NCBI GenBank assembly: GCA_032718475.1
Contig: JAUCBJ010008623.1
Coordinates: 24,546 to 88,545 of the forward strand
Length of the DNA: 64,000 bases
Source of the DNA: Nemertoderma westbladi
Taxonomy: Eukaryota > Xenacoelomorpha > Nemertodermatida > Nemertodermatidae
Direction of reading: 5' to 3'
Each line of letters opens with the position of its first letter. Within the stretch, counting starts at the first letter, position 1. The notes below the pieces were generated by a model. It worked only from the letters and a program-made list of their open reading frames with translations. It ran no database searches and was not told the origin of the DNA. This document shows positions 43,184-53,458 of this stretch, piece by piece. Made by a program: the position numbers and the translations under genes.

Positions 43184-46100
43184 TCGCTTAACTTCGATTT
43201 ACGGAGGCACGGTGAGTATGGCTAAGTCAGTGATAGAAGAACTCTGTGAGGGGGGGGCTATAACAAAACCCATTGACTTACTAAAATTAGCTGACGAGAT
43301 TAAGAACGCCATTACTACACTATGCTCGATTGGACAACTTGACTACGCGAACACTCCCACAGTCCTATTGAAAATAATAGGAAGATTACACCATCGACTT
43401 CGTCGGGAGTGGCGAAAGATAGAATATCAGCGAGAAGAGAGAGGCGGATTCTCGAAGTTGGAAGATGTCTACTTACTGATATCCAGAGAGGCAGTCGTTG
43501 AGACGCGTTCGAACTACACGGACCAACATATCGCGGCGGAGGGAATAACATTACCATCCTCGAACCGACAAAAACCCCAAACAACATCCACCAAGACGGT
43601 TACTTACGCCACATCGACCGACACCCGACAATTTTCGGACAATAATAAGGTATCCGCACCAATTGGAACCAAACAGATCCGACAGCAACTGACCACAGAT
43701 TTTAGCGGTTGCCAATATTGTGAATGGCTAGGTAAACGACATACTAGTCATAAACTGAGAGGTTGTCGACTATTCCGCGAATTGAACTCGGAGGAACGAC
43801 GATTACAAATACGACCATTGGACTCTTGTTGGCGGTGTACGCTACATGGACATGTCCGTAAGGACTGCCCGAATACAGACACTTGTCCTTCTTGTGGACG
43901 CAACCACGACGGCTTGCTACATGCAGACAGTCATACGCCGACCAAACGCTTCACCAGGGAACACCCGGAAGCTGCAGCAAGATGCAACACAGCATATAAG
44001 GGTCGAGAGTCGAAAACAACACTGACATTCATGACGCACATTAGAGATTGCTTCTCGGAACAATCAGGATCGTCAGATGAAGAGTCGGAAGACGAAGACG
44101 CTTACTTTGATACTGGAGACGAACAACCATCGATTGCGCTTCTGACGCCTGATCAATTAAAGGGGTTTAGTATAATTCCTGTCAAGATTACTGGCACCAA
44201 AGGGAGCAAGAGGATCTACGCTATCCTGGATTCAGCCTCATCTCATAGCTACGTGGATGAGAAAGTAGCTGATGTTGTGACGGATCTCCGACAAGGTAAG
44301 AACGTCAGTTACACCGTAAGTAGTATGCATGGACAACGTGCAATACCAGTAACACGAGTTAAGTTGAACTTAGACACTCTTCTTCCAAAATCGCAACATA
44401 GCGAAAAGGAGAGGTCTTTGTTACCCTTTAAGGATTTAACCTTTGCGGCCACAAAGGACTTTAGTAACCTACTAGGTCCTGTCCCAGAACAATCCTTGGA
44501 GGACCGCGACCGTAAGTACTTCAGACACCTTGGTGTACCTGAATGTCCTGTCAACTATAGGTCGGTAGCAATGCTGATCGGGACAGATCAATTCAACCTA
44601 CATCAAGTGTGGGAAACCAGACCATCGGCAGTCGTAGCGGGAAACGCATACGCCTGTAGAACGCCGATAGGGTGGTATACTCGAGCGCCTGTGCGCACAC
44701 TGGATATAAGTGACGAGGAAGACGATACACAAAGTACATGTAGTTTATTAACTACAACTTCGACTCATTCCTTTTCACACGACGTAGACTATACTACACT
44801 ACAGTCAAGTTCGACAAAACATGACACGACGTGTGTAGCTAGTATGATAAGTCACAAGGAGCAGCTAATCCACCAGGTGAGTTTGGAACTTGGGAAGAAG
44901 ACGAGTCAGCCAGAGATTCCATCGACGACAGATGATGGCGCCGGAAGACTTGCGGGCCTTTCTACACCAGACATATTGCCAGACGATCAACCAGACACGT
45001 TACCAGACGTATCGCCAGACGCGTTACTAGACGGTCAACCAGACGTTTTACCAGACATTTCACAAAATGTTCTACCAGACACTAGTAACATATTGACAAA
45101 TAGTAAAGCCGCAGTTTCTCTATTGGAGCGGCCTTCTATTGACAAACAACCAGACGCGTTACTAGACGGTCAACCAGACGTTTTGCCAGACACGTCACTA
45201 GATATTTCGCCGGATGTTCCGCGAAACATTTTACCAGACATGTCACAAAATGTTCTACTAGACACTAGTAACATATTGACAAATAGTGAAGCCGCAGTTT
45301 CTCTATTGGAGCGGCCTTGTATTGACAAACTACCAAATTTGACACACTTGAGTAACCATAAGCACAGTGAAACCTCATGTATTACAGATGTGGGTAGTAC
45401 CTACGCTAATGTAAATACAGGTGTTACTTTGCGCTCAAGAGACATACCAAACTTGCAACCTATGGTGAGACCTGGGATTAATATCGGCAGAAAAATAAGT
45501 TTACCGAAACCCACTGACCCCATAGAGTTCAAACCACCATTAACAATCGACTTACAAAGTACTGACAACCAAGGTAAGAAAACAAGGAAGGACAAATTAC
45601 TTGTAGACCCGGACGGATCAACAGTCAACAAGGGAATACCTACCGGCGGACCCGTGGGCCCTTCTAGTAAATCAAAACCTTCCAAATTCTCCATTGACTT
45701 ACCTGATGACGTCACAAATACTTACGTCGACCGTATTGTAAACTTAACAGATTCTTGGACAAACGCGTGCCGAAAATTAGCGTGGATTGTACGTTTTGTA
45801 CAATACGTTAAAGGCAAACGCGACTTTACACGTCGACTTACATTGACTGAGATTGACAGGTGTGAAATTAAATTAATTCGCCATTACCAACTGCGATATT
45901 TCGCACGCGAATTCACATCTATAAATCAAGGTCAACCAATCAAGTCGTCACCAATATTGAGTTGGAGTCCGATAATTTATAATGGCTTAATTTGTCATAA
46001 ATCTCGGCTTCAAAACATTGACTTTAACACAAACTTTAGATACCCAATAATAATACCGCAGCATCACGAACTACAATGTGCAATGATACTGGACGCACAT

Positions 46101-47219
46101 TTACATCTGAAACACGCTGGAAGACACCACTGTCTTTCCTACTTACGTACAAGATTTGTATTAATTAGACCCAGTAAAGCATTAAGTTCAGTGACACGTA
46201 CGTGTATTATTTGTAAAAAGGTACATTCTAGAATAGGTACCCAAGAAATGAGTGAACTTCCACAAGCACGACTTCAAGCATTCAGACCACCTTTTACAGA
46301 GACTGGAATTGATTGCTTTGGTCCCATACATACGAAACGTGGACGTATACTAGTAAAACGCTGGGGACTGATTTTCACATGTATGTCCAGTAGGGCAGTT
46401 CATATTGAACGTGTGATGGATCTTTCCACCAACGCGTTTATACTAGCATTGCGGCGATTTATCGCTAGACGCGGACTAGTGAAATGCTTGTACTCAGACC
46501 AAGGGACAAACTTTGTTGGTGCTCGAAATGAGATTGCTAGAGCCTTTAAGAAATTAGATCATGATCAAATCTCAAACGAACTACGTCCTTACAAGATTGT
46601 TTGGAAGTTTAATCCTCCAGATAGTCCATGGAGAGGCGGAGTCTGGGAGAGATTGATTAGATCTATAAAAACAGCCATGGCAAAAGTAATTCCAGTAAAC
46701 CACATTTTGACAGACGCCCTACTGACAACACTGTTTGTTGAAATCGAGGCAATACTAAATACTAGACCAATAGTATTAGTACCCGATGACAAACAATCCC
46801 AGTTTGCTTTAACACCAGCACACCTGCTTATGCAGGCACCGACTACATTAACGCCTATTTCTTTTCCAATGGAAGGCGATAGCTACGGTAGAAAAGCGTG
46901 GAAAATCACGCAACTACTAGCTAACAAATTCTGTGAAATATGGCAAAACCATTATTTGCCCTCTATTTCTGCCAGAACAAACTGGTACAATAACACCCGC
47001 GCATTAAAGCCGGGAGATCACGTGCTGTTAGCGGAAGTGAATCTAAAAAGACGCTTCTGGATAACAGCACATCCATCTATGGATGGAGTGACAAGAACTG
47101 TGACGGTACGGACAATTGACGGTCGTACAATGGACAGACCGACTCAACGTCTCGTACTTCTTGAAGAGACTCGTAACGAGTCTGGAGACTACAAATCTCC
47201 ACCTTATATTAGTAAATAA
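43029..47219 (+). CDS. BEL/Pao gag-end, protease and integrase polyprotein without RT
   Basis: Open for 1396 codons (nominal TTG start; really a continuation of gag). It begins with the gag domain (FNYLLQTLTGEP), then zinc knuckles (C-x2-C near residue 228; CWRCTLHGHVRKDC and CPSC near 267-285). An aspartic protease (LDSASS, catalytic D at 401) and the BEL linker (MLIGTDQF, RTPIGWY) follow. The next 430 residues, where RT and RNase H should be, hold instead Pro-Asp-rich repeats (DVLPD, LLDGQPD) and disordered sequence. From about residue 930 there is a complete integrase: a zinc domain (HLHLKHAGRHH...CIICK), catalytic D1095, D1157, E1207 (TGIDCFG, YSDQGTNF, WRGGVWERLI) and a C-terminal domain ending RPTQRLVLLE. 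No YxDD or RT motif is present. Confidence 0.88.
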   Translation: MWTTSYIETQIAACAFTSREKFNYLLQTLTGEPKRLAETFVGVPDAFELAYDRLTSIYGGTVSMAKSVIEELCEGGAITKPIDLLKLADEIKNAITTLCSIGQLDYANTPTVLLKIIGRLHHRLRREWRKIEYQREERGGFSKLEDVYLLISREAVVETRSNYTDQHIAAEGITLPSSNRQKPQTTSTKTVTYATSTDTRQFSDNNKVSAPIGTKQIRQQLTTDFSGCQYCEWLGKRHTSHKLRGCRLFRELNSEERRLQIRPLDSCWRCTLHGHVRKDCPNTDTCPSCGRNHDGLLHADSHTPTKRFTREHPEAAARCNTAYKGRESKTTLTFMTHIRDCFSEQSGSSDEESEDEDAYFDTGDEQPSIALLTPDQLKGFSIIPVKITGTKGSKRIYAILDSASSHSYVDEKVADVVTDLRQGKNVSYTVSSMHGQRAIPVTRVKLNLDTLLPKSQHSEKERSLLPFKDLTFAATKDFSNLLGPVPEQSLEDRDRKYFRHLGVPECPVNYRSVAMLIGTDQFNLHQVWETRPSAVVAGNAYACRTPIGWYTRAPVRTLDISDEEDDTQSTCSLLTTTSTHSFSHDVDYTTLQSSSTKHDTTCVASMISHKEQLIHQVSLELGKKTSQPEIPSTTDDGAGRLAGLSTPDILPDDQPDTLPDVSPDALLDGQPDVLPDISQNVLPDTSNILTNSKAAVSLLERPSIDKQPDALLDGQPDVLPDTSLDISPDVPRNILPDMSQNVLLDTSNILTNSEAAVSLLERPCIDKLPNLTHLSNHKHSETSCITDVGSTYANVNTGVTLRSRDIPNLQPMVRPGINIGRKISLPKPTDPIEFKPPLTIDLQSTDNQGKKTRKDKLLVDPDGSTVNKGIPTGGPVGPSSKSKPSKFSIDLPDDVTNTYVDRIVNLTDSWTNACRKLAWIVRFVQYVKGKRDFTRRLTLTEIDRCEIKLIRHYQLRYFAREFTSINQGQPIKSSPILSWSPIIYNGLICHKSRLQNIDFNTNFRYPIIIPQHHELQCAMILDAHLHLKHAGRHHCLSYLRTRFVLIRPSKALSSVTRTCIICKKVHSRIGTQEMSELPQARLQAFRPPFTETGIDCFGPIHTKRGRILVKRWGLIFTCMSSRAVHIERVMDLSTNAFILALRRFIARRGLVKCLYSDQGTNFVGARNEIARAFKKLDHDQISNELRPYKIVWKFNPPDSPWRGGVWERLIRSIKTAMAKVIPVNHILTDALLTTLFVEIEAILNTRPIVLVPDDKQSQFALTPAHLLMQAPTTLTPISFPMEGDSYGRKAWKITQLLANKFCEIWQNHYLPSISARTNWYNNTRALKPGDHVLLAEVNLKRRFWITAHPSMDGVTRTVTVRTIDGRTMDRPTQRLVLLEETRNESGDYKSPPYISK
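44968..45345 (+). repeat. Internal duplication encoding Pro-Asp repeats
   Basis: Two in-frame copies (about 45018-45146 and 45151-45330) encode DALLDGQPDVLPD, then DTSNILTNS, then AAVSLLERP, with LPD-type repeats around them. The segment sits exactly where BEL elements have the start of reverse transcriptase, so it may mark the replacement of that domain. Confidence 0.8.
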
Positions 47220-47879
47220 TTAGGAGTTTACAAATAGATTTCCACGTACCTGTGAACTGTAGTAAAGACAGCGGTAGAATTCCATTGTCTTTATATGTGA
47301 ACATTGAGGGTAGTACCCTTATGTGTCACATAGGAGCGGGATTTGTAGGTATAAGAAATGGAATTCTACTTGGAACTCACAATATTGAGACATTTTCGAA
47401 ATTTTAGACAATCCATTTGGATTTGAAAATTTTCAAAATTTTCTCCAGTGAATAGATTTCAGGGTACAGTCGGGTGGAACTTAAAATTAGAGAAACAAGA
47501 GAGGAAGACTTGCGAGCCTTTCTTAAAATTTTAATTAAATTTTACACGGTCTTGTTTCAATAAGTTACGTCAATAAATAGACTTCCCTATATTTATTACT
47601 AACTCTTGACTGCTTATTTTCTGATAATAGTTTGGGATCAAAAAGTGAGTATTTTAGACTCACAGCCAGTTTAGCCCAAATTCGTTTTTATTTCGGCAAA
47701 AAATTTTAGATAAGAAGCAGCGTGTCATTAAAGAAACCCTAGATCTTAGGCTATGGGTAGGAGGTTAGAGCGTTGTCGAGCCAAAAGGGCAGACAAAAAC
47801 TCTCACGTCTCCTCACAACTAACTACAAACTCTGTTGTATTCCCTCTAGTAGTATGATTATGTAACTACACCTCTAATT
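47220..47879 (+). other. Non-coding spacer in the BEL element
   Basis: Between integrase and the first 3' ORF. It holds one copy of the 17-bp dispersed motif (47503-47519) and otherwise AT-rich sequence. Confidence 0.6.
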
Positions 47880-48713
47880 ATGGAGAAGGAGATACATGGA
47901 GAGCGAAGATGGGGATATGATATCCAAGAGGAAGCAGCAGCGCCATTCGAGAGATTTGGAGCCAAAGACTACACTATATTTGGTATAAAAGAATTATCAG
48001 AAAGTACTGCGAAACTCGCGAGAACTAAATATGACTCGAATGTATTAAAGAGAAGGCAAAACGCATTAAATGAAAGAATCGAAAGTTTGCGCAAAACCTT
48101 CAATGAACTTTACCCGTATGACGCTTTGTGTGATACGGGAGACATTAGCGAAGACCCCGATACTGAAATTAGTCGTTTGTATCATACCATGCAATACCTA
48201 AAGGCGCACGAACCTATGCCTGCGGTACGAGATGAATTTGATGGAATGCATCTTTACAGACGAACTCGAGGGGACGATAGAGAAACCAAGGAAGCATTTT
48301 CAGTTTATAAACTTTATTATCAATGTGGTGCTTGTATGTGCGAACAACGAAACGCGATTCCGATGCGTTTGAATAAGGAAAATCCCGAACCGATATTGGC
48401 GAGGTGTTCGAACCATCAACAACTACGCTACCAGGAAGGAGGGTATCCTTTATCAAATCCATATCATTCATTTGCCATGACTGGACCAAAGGCGGGAGAA
48501 ATTGTCGTTTACCCACCTAAGGTTGTTGAACCTGATGCATTTGAACTTACGCTGGACGAGGCGAATCAGTCAACCCGCAAAAGAAAGAAGCTCTTAGCCT
48601 ATACAGAGCCTACAAGGCTTTCGAGAAAGGTGAGATGGAAGAATGGGGCGGAAGACTCGCGAGCCTACCTTACCATTGGACGTCACACGATCAAACTTCA
48701 GCTAAGGAGATGA
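47880..48713 (+). CDS. BEL/Pao accessory ORF 1, unknown function
   Basis: 277 codons from ATG 47880, unbroken. Charged N-terminal half with a probable helix (KRRQNALNERIESLRKTFNE). The central part has YYQCGACMCEQ followed 24 residues later by ARCSNHQQ, a possible zinc site (C-x2-C-x-C...C-x2-H). The C-terminus is basic. No signal peptide or transmembrane segment is seen, so it does not look like the envelope proteins some BEL elements carry. The 17-bp motif lies in its 3' end (48650-48666). Retention of an open frame after integrase suggests selection, but I recognise no family. Confidence 0.55.
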   Translation: MEKEIHGERRWGYDIQEEAAAPFERFGAKDYTIFGIKELSESTAKLARTKYDSNVLKRRQNALNERIESLRKTFNELYPYDALCDTGDISEDPDTEISRLYHTMQYLKAHEPMPAVRDEFDGMHLYRRTRGDDRETKEAFSVYKLYYQCGACMCEQRNAIPMRLNKENPEPILARCSNHQQLRYQEGGYPLSNPYHSFAMTGPKAGEIVVYPPKVVEPDAFELTLDEANQSTRKRKKLLAYTEPTRLSRKVRWKNGAEDSRAYLTIGRHTIKLQLRR

Positions 48714-48740
48714 CACCGAAAATTTTCGAAAGTATAAACT

Positions 48741-49391
48741 TTGCCCAAAATGTTCAATTGTATCACATATGGTGAATTTGATCGTTTCCGAACGGAAAAG
48801 CGAAACAAAGGAGCTTGGTTAACCGTCGCATGGGCGTACCGAGCCGCCTTCTACCATAAACGTATACGAGCGAGCGTATTCGAGGAAGAGGAGATCCTAG
48901 AGGCGACAAATATACCAGCCACTCCGGTTGCGCCGTCTGCACGTCACCCTCGGGAGGACGGACAGGGTAGGATCATAAGGGTCCAGAAAGTGAGCCAACA
49001 ATTAAAGAAGTCTATTAATATAGAAGAACGCAAGGGAGTTGAGCCGACCATTCGAATTACTCGGGATACGGTATCGCTTCCTAGAGAACCAACAGGAGGA
49101 TCGGGACATACACCAGCTGATCAAAAGGGGGCGCAAGCTACTCTTGGGTCTGCGTCGTCCGCTTCCCGCGCGTTCCCAGACGTTTTACCAACTGTAGTGA
49201 CAACTGATCGGTCACGAGGAATCGGTCGAGGTTTTGGGATGCCAAATAGACGAATTTGCGAGGAAATAGTCGCACCGTCTCTCAACGTCCAAGCGAAACC
49301 AGTGACTCGCCCCACGAGTCCCATATCGCGAGCAAAGTCACGAGTGCGCAGTTTTCGAGGACGCGGCAGGGCTCGATCCACTAAGCGATAA
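48741..49391 (+). CDS. BEL/Pao accessory ORF 2, arginine-rich protein
   Basis: 216 codons from ATG 48741, 27 bp after the previous stop. The N-terminal 50 residues are aromatic and basic (GAWLTVAWAYRAAFYHKRIR), and the middle is low in complexity. The end is Arg/Gly/Ser-rich (SRAKSRVRSFRGRGRARSTKR without its first residues), a typical nucleic-acid-binding or nuclear-localisation tail. Some LTR elements carry RNA-binding accessory proteins; that comparison is inference. The frame is intact. Confidence 0.5.
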   Translation: MPKMFNCITYGEFDRFRTEKRNKGAWLTVAWAYRAAFYHKRIRASVFEEEEILEATNIPATPVAPSARHPREDGQGRIIRVQKVSQQLKKSINIEERKGVEPTIRITRDTVSLPREPTGGSGHTPADQKGAQATLGSASSASRAFPDVLPTVVTTDRSRGIGRGFGMPNRRICEEIVAPSLNVQAKPVTRPTSPISRAKSRVRSFRGRGRARSTKR

Positions 49392-50178
49392 AAGGGAGGG
49401 CAAGGGTGGATAGAAGACTCGTGAGCCTTTCTTGTGAATATGTGATTTATTTGAATTATATGTTTTATATTTAGTAAGTTTTGTATTCTGGAAGAACTCA
49501 TATTTAGTAAGATTTATATTCAGTAAGAATTTATATTTTGCAAGATTTATATTTTATATTTGTGATTATTCCGAACTTATGCAATTTATATTGTTCCGAA
49601 TACTATGCAATTTATATCTTATAAGCAGTATTTGTATTTACAGTTAAATAGAAAGTAAGAGTAGATGGAAGACTCGTGGGCCTTTCTTATAGTTTCATTT
49701 GTAAAGTGCTATATTTTGTATTTAGAAAGTTTTATAGTTAGAAAGTTTTGTACTTAGAAAGACTCATGTTTGTAATTATTCCGAACTTATGCAATCTACA
49801 TTTAGGCACGAAAGTATTTGTAATTATTTGAATTTATGCAATATCTGAGATGCAATAGTAGATGGAAGACTCGCGAGCCTTTCTTATGATTTTCATTTAT
49901 TTGTATTTGTAATTGTTAGAATTTATGCAATATTGAGATGCAATAGATTTATATTGGTGAATTTAATTTAGATTTATATTGTACTTACTTAGTAAAGCCT
50001 TAAATATGTAAAGTTTGAATTTGTAATTATTTTGTATCGAATCATTATGTAGAAACGAAGTATTGTTTGAAATTTATTTTGTAAATATGTAAGTACGCCC
50101 TAAGCATTCTATAATTTGATTGATAATTGGTGAAAACCGTATATTTTATGCACGATAATATCCTGTTTTCATGGAGCG
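49392..50178 (+). repeat. BEL/Pao 3' untranslated region with imperfect repeats
   Basis: Three imperfect 200-255-bp repeats. Each starts with the 17-bp motif and CTTTCTT (49412, 49667, 49864) and continues with AT-rich blocks such as AATTATTCCGAACTTATGCAAT. No coding frame. A weak purine stretch, ATGGAGCGG, precedes the 3' LTR where a polypurine tract is expected. Confidence 0.7.
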
Positions 50179-52066
50179 GTATAGAATTATATTCTCTAAA
50201 CGCCGTGGATTTTCAAAATTTTATTTTATTCGAATTAACTTTGTAAAAGATTACATTGAGTCCTCATTTGTATTTGCTATATCTATTCGTACGATGATTA
50301 GTCAAGTGGTTCAGTAGCTCAGTCGGTAGAGCGTTGGAAATTATATGTAGTGTGTATTGAGTTCGAATTATTTTTTGTGCAGAATTTCAACTGATTTAAA
50401 TTGACCGCTACAAATTAATTGCATTTGCTCGAAGTAAGATTAACCAATGAGACTGTAGTTATTAGATTGTAACCAATGTCGTACAAGTTATATATTTGCT
50501 GGACCAATAGCTATCTTTAAAAACCTGTTAGAACTCATAGAACAATCGAGAATTTTCTCGATTGATTGCGGCACAAATTTGGTATAAAAGGTGCGATTTC
50601 GTTTATTAGTTATCTCACACACACTCAATTCACTTCAATATCTTTCTTTCTCAGTTACATTATTTCAGATTACATTGTTTATTGTATAATAGTTATTGTT
50701 TGATTTTGTAATAAAAGTTAGAAATACTTGTCACATCTGCCCTTTTCTATCTGTTTTATCATGCTTCACCACGGTGAACTCAACTGAGGGACAGGATGGC
50801 TGGCTAGACATCGGGCCGCAGCAATGAACGGGAACGTCTAAGGAATGTAGACAGGAGACAACCCGCAATATCATCTTAAATATTCGCCCATCGCCTGAAA
50901 GGTTAGACAGCGTTCGATGCCTTGCTACCTAAGTATAAGACCAAAGATCGAAGGTAGAGGTAGTGACACGCTGTACGCCTAAAATTACATCTAGGGACTG
51001 TACTGTTTTAATTCAGGAAAAACCGCAGTAGACCTTCCTATTCCTACGGGGGGGAGAGCAGGCAGAGATACTAGTACGCATATAGGACGTAAGCACACCG
51101 GTACAAAGCATACATATTGGTAGGGTGCAGCAAACTGTACGCTTAACTCTTGCTAAGTACAGGTGTGTGTGCGACTATTTGCGGTACGACCGTGTCTATT
51201 ACATCAGAACTTGTAGGCTAGGGGGTTGCTGTGTTTTCACCTGAATTGGGATTGTACCGTTCAGGCGGTAGGGCAGTTTACGCTAGGCGCAAATAAATTG
51301 AGGCTATCAGGGATATACTAACATCTACCGTGTCCCCGCCAACGCCCTAATAGGAAGTTACCCGGACTACCTGGGTGACTAAAATTCTAGATAGGAGCCA
51401 GGATAGCTATTAGTACCCGTACGCCTACAGTAGTAAACTAACACATCTCTTCTTAGTATCAGGGACCTGGTACCTAAAATTGCCGAATTCTGGGCGTAGC
51501 ATTAACCTTATGCCTGAATTTGAGTCCTGGAAATACGCAAGAGGGGAAGGAGCCTTATCATTCGTGAGTATTGGACCTACAAGTTACAAAATTAGAATAT
51601 TTGTAAAATGCACACCGTACCCAGTAATTATATATATGAAGGAGCAAAACTGATCTTGACGGTTCAGAATTAACACGCGCGCGTTAGAAATTATTTACAC
51701 CTCAAAATATATAAAATTAACTTTTGTCCGTACTGCACTTTGCCCGCTAGTTAGACATCTCCAAAATCTCTGCACCTAGCTAGCGTCCCTTTCGCCCAAC
51801 CATATAAATCACACCACGGCAAAGTATACGAGCCCCTTAGTCCGTCAGTGAGTCAGCCTGATTTTAGGATTCGCTGCGCGGGATTTTGTTTTATCGAAGT
51901 TTGTCTGCTCGTAGACTGTTTTCTGCCTCACCGGTTATAAGGGACCAATACTGCAATATATTCGCTTACTTGGAGTTTACTGTTTTGGTGAGAAGGTCGG
52001 ATTTATGATTTGATTCACAAACTTTACAGTAAGATATTGCAGGTATTGTTACTGTCTCTTCGAATT
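50179..52066 (+). repeat. 3' LTR of the BEL/Pao element
   Basis: 1888 bp, colinear with the 5' LTR. It differs by a 16-bp deletion in the tRNA-like segment (after 50366), clustered substitutions around 51165-51230, and single changes elsewhere. It ends CTCTTCGAATT directly against the ATGTT duplication. Confidence 0.9.
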
Positions 52067-52331
52067 ATGTTGGGTACTCCAAACATTGCAAAATATGATC
52101 TAAACACTGATATAGTGTTGGAAGCAGACAGACAATTATTAAATGAATGTACCAAAACATATGCAGAAGTGCGATCGGCATAAATAAGATAATGTTTGTC
52201 ACTATATTTAAAAAAATCAGTTGAAACTGATTGGAAAACTCTGGAAGGAACTTCGTGGTGTAGCATTGGGTCATTTGGTAGAGGTGGGCGGATTTTTTGG
52301 CATTGTAAACAAGATTCTACCATGTTTGTAA
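52067..52331 (-). pseudogene. Ty3/gypsy integrase core, N-terminal part
   Basis: The minus-strand frame starts in the zinc-finger end (NMVESCLQCQK) and runs into the integrase core: SVSTDFFKYSDKHYLIYAD, with the first catalytic Asp in S-T-D-F, then FAMFGVPN at the BEL insertion point. The remaining core is at 37367-38036. Removing the BEL element with one copy of ATGTT makes the frame continuous, confirming the exact insertion site. The 5' continuation beyond 52331 is interrupted by the foldback element. Confidence 0.88.
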
Positions 52332-53337
52332 GGATAGTTCTAAATTAGGAAAACACTAGTAAAACGGTAAAACACTAGGAAAACATAAGAAAAGTACTGT
52401 AAAACACCCGGAAAACAGTGAAAAAATTGATCAGCATTAAATTTTACCTATATGCTGCAAGAAAATAAATTGAAAGAGTCTAATACTGCCCAGAAAGCTT
52501 GTTGCCAGGCAACCAAAGAACTGTAACCAATCAGCATACGGTGCAGTATCAGTACAGCAGTACAGTACTATCCTTGTTTTACCGGTCAGTCGGTAGAGGC
52601 ACAAAGTACCAGTATTGCTGTATTCTGGTAGGCCTATTACCTGATTACAGATTACAGTATTAGTACTGTAGTGCAGTAGTGTATTCCAGTATTCAGATAT
52701 TGCAGTATTGTTAGGGTTAGTTAAAGCTGTAAATATTTCTATATTTAGTAGCTGAGTAGTACCGGTAAGCATTACAGTATTAAGACAGCCTGGTTACAGA
52801 GATAGTGCCATAGCCATGGGACATTACAGCATTACATTATATTACAGCATTACACTACTGCACTACAGCACTAATACTGTAATCAGGTAGTAGGCCTACC
52901 AGAATACAGCAATACTGGTACTTTGCGCCTCTACCGACTGACCGGTAAAACAACGATAGTACTGCTGTACTGATACTGCACTGTATGCTGATTGGTTACA
53001 GTTCTTTGGTTGCCTGGCAACAAGCTTTCTGGGCAGTATTAGACTCTTTCAATTTATTTTTTTGCAGCATATAGGTAAAATTTAATGCTGATCAATTTTT
53101 TCACTGTTTTCCGGAAGGTTTATAGTGTTTTTATAGTGTTTTCCCTATGTTTTACGGTGATTACTTAAGGGGTGCTATGTGAGGAGTACATTTAGGATTG
53201 TCAATTCAGAGAAGTACATGTGTTAAATTCCCTGCTGATCAATATTTTCACTGTTTTCCGTGTGTTTTACAGTACTTTTCCTATGTTTTCCTAGTGTTTT
53301 ACTGTTTTACTAGTGTTTTCCTAATTTAGAATCATCC
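52332..53337. mobile_element. Foldback-type DNA element with long inverted arms
   Basis: A 1006-bp element flanked by the 9-bp direct repeat TGTTTGTAA (52323-52331 and 53338-53346). The arms start GGATAGTTCTAAATTAGG and GGATGATTCTAAATTAGG (right arm reversed) and stay complementary for roughly 350 bp. The right arm holds about 140 bp of extra sequence. The centre is built of ATTACAGTATTA/TACTGTAGTGCAG-like motifs. No transposase is encoded. A 9-bp duplication and long arms fit foldback or Mutator-like non-autonomous elements. Confidence 0.8.
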
Positions 53338-53455
53338 TGTTTGTAATATCTAATGTGCATCCTGTCCAATAAACTGATTGGCATGCGCGTCTTTTCGTTC
53401 TACCGTTCCTTGGTAACTAGCATGCAATAGTTTAAGCACATCTCGAATAGGTGCT
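53338..53455 (-). pseudogene. Ty3/gypsy integrase zinc-binding region
   Basis: The minus strand encodes RDVLKLLHASYQG, then a basic RKRRACQSVYWTGCTLDIT that joins the frame at 52323. This is the H-x3-H (second His now Tyr) and YWPG region of gypsy integrases. Upstream the element is cut off by the retroelement fragment at 53459. Confidence 0.75.
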
Positions 53456-53458
53456 GGT

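Larger units (their letters stand above)
38037..52066 (+). mobile_element. BEL/Pao-type LTR retroelement lacking reverse transcriptase
   Basis: A 14.0-kb element with two 1.9-kb LTRs and the 5-bp target duplication ATGTT (38032-38036 and 52067-52071) inside a gypsy integrase gene. Internal order: leader with three hairpins, gag frames (40759-43183), a gag/zinc-knuckle/protease/integrase frame (43029-47219), two unrecognised ORFs (47880-49391) and an AT-rich 3' region. BEL/Pao assignment rests on the gag domain, the protease LDSASS, the integrase with H-x-H...C-x2-C and the RPTQRLVLLE end. No RT or RNase H motif is found anywhere inside. The LTRs differ by scattered substitutions, a few percent by eye, plus one 16-bp indel, so insertion is not ancient. 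Confidence 0.88.

Noticed and set aside
47880-49391. Envelope gene of an infectious BEL/Pao element
   Set aside because: No signal peptide, transmembrane segment, cleavage site or glycosylation pattern; the ORFs look nucleic-acid- or zinc-binding.
52437-52772. 111-codon minus-strand frame
   Set aside because: Lies within the left arm of the foldback element and consists of its palindromic ATTACAG repeats.
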